Source of the DNA: Acanthococcus lagerstroemiae
Lineage: Eukaryota; Arthropoda; Insecta; Hemiptera; Eriococcidae
Length of the DNA: 64,000 bases
Assembly (NCBI GenBank): GCA_031841125.1
Contig: CM063110.1
Coordinates: 20,393,626 to 20,457,625, forward strand
Direction: 5' to 3'
Part shown: one piece after another, positions 60,704 through 64,000 of the stretch
How the letters are laid out: each line of letters starts with the position of its first letter
Position numbering within the stretch: position 1 is the stretch's first letter
Program-made: the position numbers and the translations under genes
Notes under the pieces: generated by a model
The model's input: the letters and a program-made list of their open reading frames with translations, nothing else
Told to the model about the DNA's origin: nothing
Databases searched by the model: none

Positions 60704-62436
60704 ATGGTTGAAAAGTATAGTTTCGGTATCGATCCTATACCCTATCATGCGTGGAATAGTAACAAACAACGTGAGTGAACATATTTCATTCCAGTTGGAA
60801 ACACCGGCCCTGCCCAATTCGAATTTCATGTTCGTGTTTCGATTTCAGAGATTGCCGTGACGCCAAATAATCAAGAAATAAGGATCTATCAACATGACAA
60901 GAATGCCAACGACTGGGCGTTGCTTGATACGCTGAACAAACACGATTTACGAGTGACAGGAATTGACTGGGCTCCAAAAACCAACCGTATTGTTACGTGT
61001 TCTGAAGTACGTCTATGAAATTTAACAAGCTTGATCTTGACTCTCGTTTCTTTATACCGCTAATCCATACCTCTTAATCTAGGATCGAGACGCGTACGTA
61101 TGGAAACAAGGTCCTGATAAGAAATGGACACCAACTCAGGTTCTCTTGCGAATCAATAGAGCAGCGACGTGTGTTAAATGGTCTCCCGATGGTAATATCT
61201 GTTTCTGTTTATTCTGTTTTGTGACGATGACTATGTAAGTACGCCGAGTGATTTTCAGAGAATAAATTCGCCGCTGGTTCGGGAGCCCGGATCATTTCCG
61301 TCTGTTATTTCGAGCAGGCGAACGACTGGTGGGTCTCGAAGCACATCAAAAAACCGATCAAGTCTACCGTCAACTCGATCGACTGGCATCCGAATAACGT
61401 GTTACTGGCAGCCGGCAGCGCCGATTTCAAAGTCAAGGTGTTCTCAGGGTTTATAAAAGAAATTGAAGATAACTTTCCGACCACGGCATGGGGCAATAAA
61501 GGGAGCACACTCGGTAACCTTCTGGCCGAGTTTAACAATTCTTCGTATATAGGTACGTCAGTTGCTTGTTTTTTGGTGAGAGGAGATTGGTTCTTACTAA
61601 TACGAGTTCGTACTTCCAGGTGGCTGGATTCACTCGGTGGCATTCAGCAGCGACGGTAATCGCTTGTGTTGGGTTGCACATGATTCTTCGATATCGGTGG
61701 CTGATGTTAGCAGCGGGTCGCCGGTTGTATTCAAGTTGCGAACTGATACATTGCCGTTTTTGTCATGCGTTTGGGTGAACCATAACGCAATCGTAGCGGC
61801 GGTAAGTTTCTGGCCGAATTGAAGAGTACAAGAAACTTGATACAGTTTGATGTGACGTACGGGAAGCTGTAGATTCGGTTACAAGTATTCCAATTTGTTG
61901 TTTGTATAATGTTATGTCTTTGCTGTAGGGTCATGGGTGCTGTCCAATGTTGTACACGGTGGACGCGAATAAACAAATCAGATTCGTGTGTAAGTTAGAT
62001 AGATCTCAGAAGAAAGAAGGCTCCGGTCTCAGGTAATTAGATAGGTGTTTCATTTCCCTCTTGTCCTATGAGACTGACGCTCAAGTTCAACTGGACTCAA
62101 CCTTGACGTGTTCGCGGTTTGTTGCAGTGCCATGAGAAAATTTCAAAGTCTGGATAGACAAGCGAAAGTAGAAAACGATACGATGCTCGAAACCGTTCAT
62201 CAAAATAGTATTAAATCGATACGGATGTACTCGAGTGTGAACGGTACGGCTACCAAGCTCAGCACGACCGGTTTGGACGGTCAGTTAGTAATTTGGGACT
62301 TCAACGTAAGTAGAATTGAATATTGCAATGAGGGAGTTCATAGGTGGCGTTACGGTCAGTGGTGAAACTTAATAGTCCTGTTTTCGAATTACAGTTCCAA
62401 GGGTTAGAAGGCTCCATACAAGGGCTGAAAATCTAA
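60704..62436 (+). CDS. ARPC1: ARPC1, Arp2/3 complex WD-repeat subunit, 8 exons
   Basis: Exons 60704-60770, 60849-61006, 61083-61191, 61259-61552, 61620-61801, 61929-62032, 62128-62305 and 62395-62436 join through GT-AG introns in phase to give 377 residues (human and fly about 370-377). ARPC1 is a seven-blade beta-propeller that helps activate the actin-nucleating Arp2/3 complex in the cytoplasm. Diagnostic blocks are [17 protein letters not shown] (14-30), [38 protein letters not shown] (98-115), [10 protein letters not shown] (121-130), [12 protein letters not shown] (133-144), [25 protein letters not shown] near 268-279, [11 protein letters not shown] near 305-315 and the terminal GSIQGLKI. 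No truncation or broken splice site is seen. The start ATG matches the family N-terminus. AATAAA sites at 62466 and 62505 may end the transcript. Confidence 0.97.
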
Positions 62437-63367
62437 ACCACGTTGCGTTCAGCTAATTACGAACCAATAAACAGGATTCAATTGTTCAGTGGTTGTTCAG
62501 TCATAATAAAGTCGCTGTTCGATGATGTACATTTTTAACTACGTTATTTGTTCGGATTATTTATTCATTCGCGATATTCGTTAATGATTTTTATACCTTT
62601 TGATTATTAAATATTTTCTATTTGTTACTGATCGTATGATTCATGATTTACGGGTGATTGGGATCTAATCTGATCGAAACGAGATATAGGAACAATGGCA
62701 CTGGGTGACCCATAACAAAGGTAAACTTTTACTTCTGGTGCTTGACCTTCGTATAGAATATGCGATTGAGCTCCCGAGTTCAGCTCTCCATAATATAGGG
62801 AACTTGAACGTTGATGTAACGAATTAACGCTCTGAACGTAGATTTTGGAGTCACAAAATGAAAAGCTGTGGTTCATCTCAGTCATAGATAAATCGAAAAT
62901 TCGGCTATTTGTACTTAAAGAGTGGAAGCTCTCATAACCTTCAGTAATTTTAGAATTCAGCTCTATTAGCAAGAATGAACTGTGTTTTAATCATGGCTTT
63001 TCAGCTCATTAATAAAAAAACTTTATTTCTGTCCAAAATTGATGCAGTCCCTTCCACCCGGCCTATATTCTGTGTAAACTAGGATTCGTTTCTCCAGGTT
63101 GTATACTCGGTTACCGGCTATCAACTCTCTGCTCATGACAGCCAGCTGTCTGCTACTGATTTTCATTCTCAACATTACCGGCTGTCGTTTCCGATTAATT
63201 GCATTTCCAAACTGTGTTTTCTAGTCACAGAAATGGTCAACTATAAGCTTCCAGCTGACTTTCGTTCCCTGCAGAAGCAGATCGAAGCTGGAGCCACGAA
63301 GCGACTAAAAGAACCAGATTTCTCAAAGTCAGAGCTAGGCCGAAGAATATGAGACTCGTACTCAGAG
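62437..63367. other. ARPC1 3' flank, no further gene seen
   Basis: Includes candidate poly-A signals AATAAA (62466-62471 and 62505-62510), AT-rich sequence, and near 63280-63350 a GAAGCTGGAGCC-type low-complexity patch. Minus-strand open frames here lack any recognisable domain. Confidence 0.5.
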
Positions 63368-63684
63368 CAGCCGCGCAGCTAAGGGGTGGGGCATACCGCC
63401 CATAAAATTGCCCCCCCCCCAATACGCAAAGCTACACTCGGGCAAACGTGTATAACAGGTTATTGTGGAATTGATGTTCCCCACTATTAACTATAAACAC
63501 ATAACTATGCAACCCGCCGCTATACTTTTATCCTAATTGTGCTGAATGTGCCGTAAAATTGACGACCATGCAAATTCATAAATCTCTACAAAAAGTGTTT
63601 TTTAACTTTAAAAAAAAAATGTGACCCTCGTTTTGTGTCTCCCCCCCCCCATATTTCAATTCTAGCTACGCGGCTGAGTCAGCG
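63360..63684. mobile_element. hAT-like MITE, CAGCCGCG end family
   Basis: The element spans 63368-63676. The left end is CAGCCGCGCAGCTAAGG, and the right end inverted reads CAGCCGCGTAGCTAGAA. Flanks ACTCAGAG and AGTCAGCG match at six of eight positions, a decayed 8-bp target duplication. C-runs occupy both subterminal regions. No coding frame. Confidence 0.7.
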
Positions 63685-64000
63685 CAACTGAATTCTAGGA
63701 CATGGGCTTTTCAGAGGCCATCGTATGTATTTCCAAGGATCGTTCCTGAAGGCACAAAAATATGACAACATGACAAATGCGTAAAGCCTAATGAGAACCC
63801 AAAAACTAATTAAATGCAAAAGGTTACCATAAATGAGGAATAACTGATGACATGATCATGATTTGATTGATAACTGAAAATGAAAACTGTAAAGTCGAAA
63901 GTGAAGCTGCGGAGCCAGAGCATGAAAATCACAAAATTCTTCATCGTCTGAGTCCAGAGTCGCCTCTCATGGTAGATTATGGAAGCTCGAAGATGACTCC
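63685..64000. other. Window end, no feature seen
   Basis: A-rich sequence with a GAAGCTGCGGAGCC-type low-complexity phrase near 63905. Nothing else recognised. Confidence 0.4.

Noticed and set aside
61305..61643. 112-codon minus-strand frame
   Set aside because: Antisense shadow of ARPC1 exon 4, which has strong family matches in phase with flanking exons.

Overview
This is a gene-poor, AT-rich eukaryotic window. Short phase-consistent introns, protein similarity closest to arthropods, TCAGT-type initiator motifs, and Jockey/CR1-like, mariner, pogo/Tigger and hAT relics all suggest an arthropod, most likely an insect. The species cannot be named from sequence alone. No rRNA, tRNA, CRISPR array or bacterial-type feature was seen.

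Three host genes could be modelled, all on the + strand. (1) A complete five-exon PXMP2/Mpv17-family peroxisomal membrane protein (2398-5053, 201 aa). (2) The first seven coding exons of SMG1, the nonsense-mediated-decay kinase (15007-16749, 313 aa); a 500-N assembly gap cuts the gene, and the rest of this roughly 3,500-residue protein is not recognisable downstream. (3) A complete eight-exon ARPC1, the WD-repeat subunit of the Arp2/3 complex (60704-62436, 377 aa), with two palindromic CRE motifs upstream. An orphan, clean-edged coding exon of unknown identity lies at 21423-21560.

Layout. 1-15 kb: PXMP2 among non-autonomous DNA transposons (including a 720-bp hAT-type element with a perfect 8-bp target duplication) and a decayed LINE reverse transcriptase. 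15-17 kb: SMG1 start and gap. 17-19.3 kb: two direct copies of an element carrying tandem TCAGTG-containing monomers. 19-30.5 kb: old repeats, a three-deep nest of transposons (22.4-23.4 kb), a LINE 3' end with poly-A, a hAT MITE inside a 280-bp tandem repeat, and a 984-bp element with several levels of inverted repeat. 30.5-58.4 kb: a complex satellite array with monomers of about 230, 265 and 335-340 bp, flanked on both sides by older, longer, diverged monomers. 58.4-64 kb: spacer, ARPC1 and another MITE.

The most striking structure is a 9.1-kb foldback-type transposon (44157-53258) inserted into the satellite. It has two 2,702-bp inverted arms, a perfect 9-bp target duplication taken from the satellite, helically phased triplets of a 9-bp motif near its tips, and a spacer made largely of relics of mariner, hAT and pogo elements. 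Removing it and one copy of the duplication restores an intact satellite monomer, so it arrived after the array was homogenised. Parts of the satellite just left of it are rich in single-base deletions, which probably reflects unpolished assembly and not biology.
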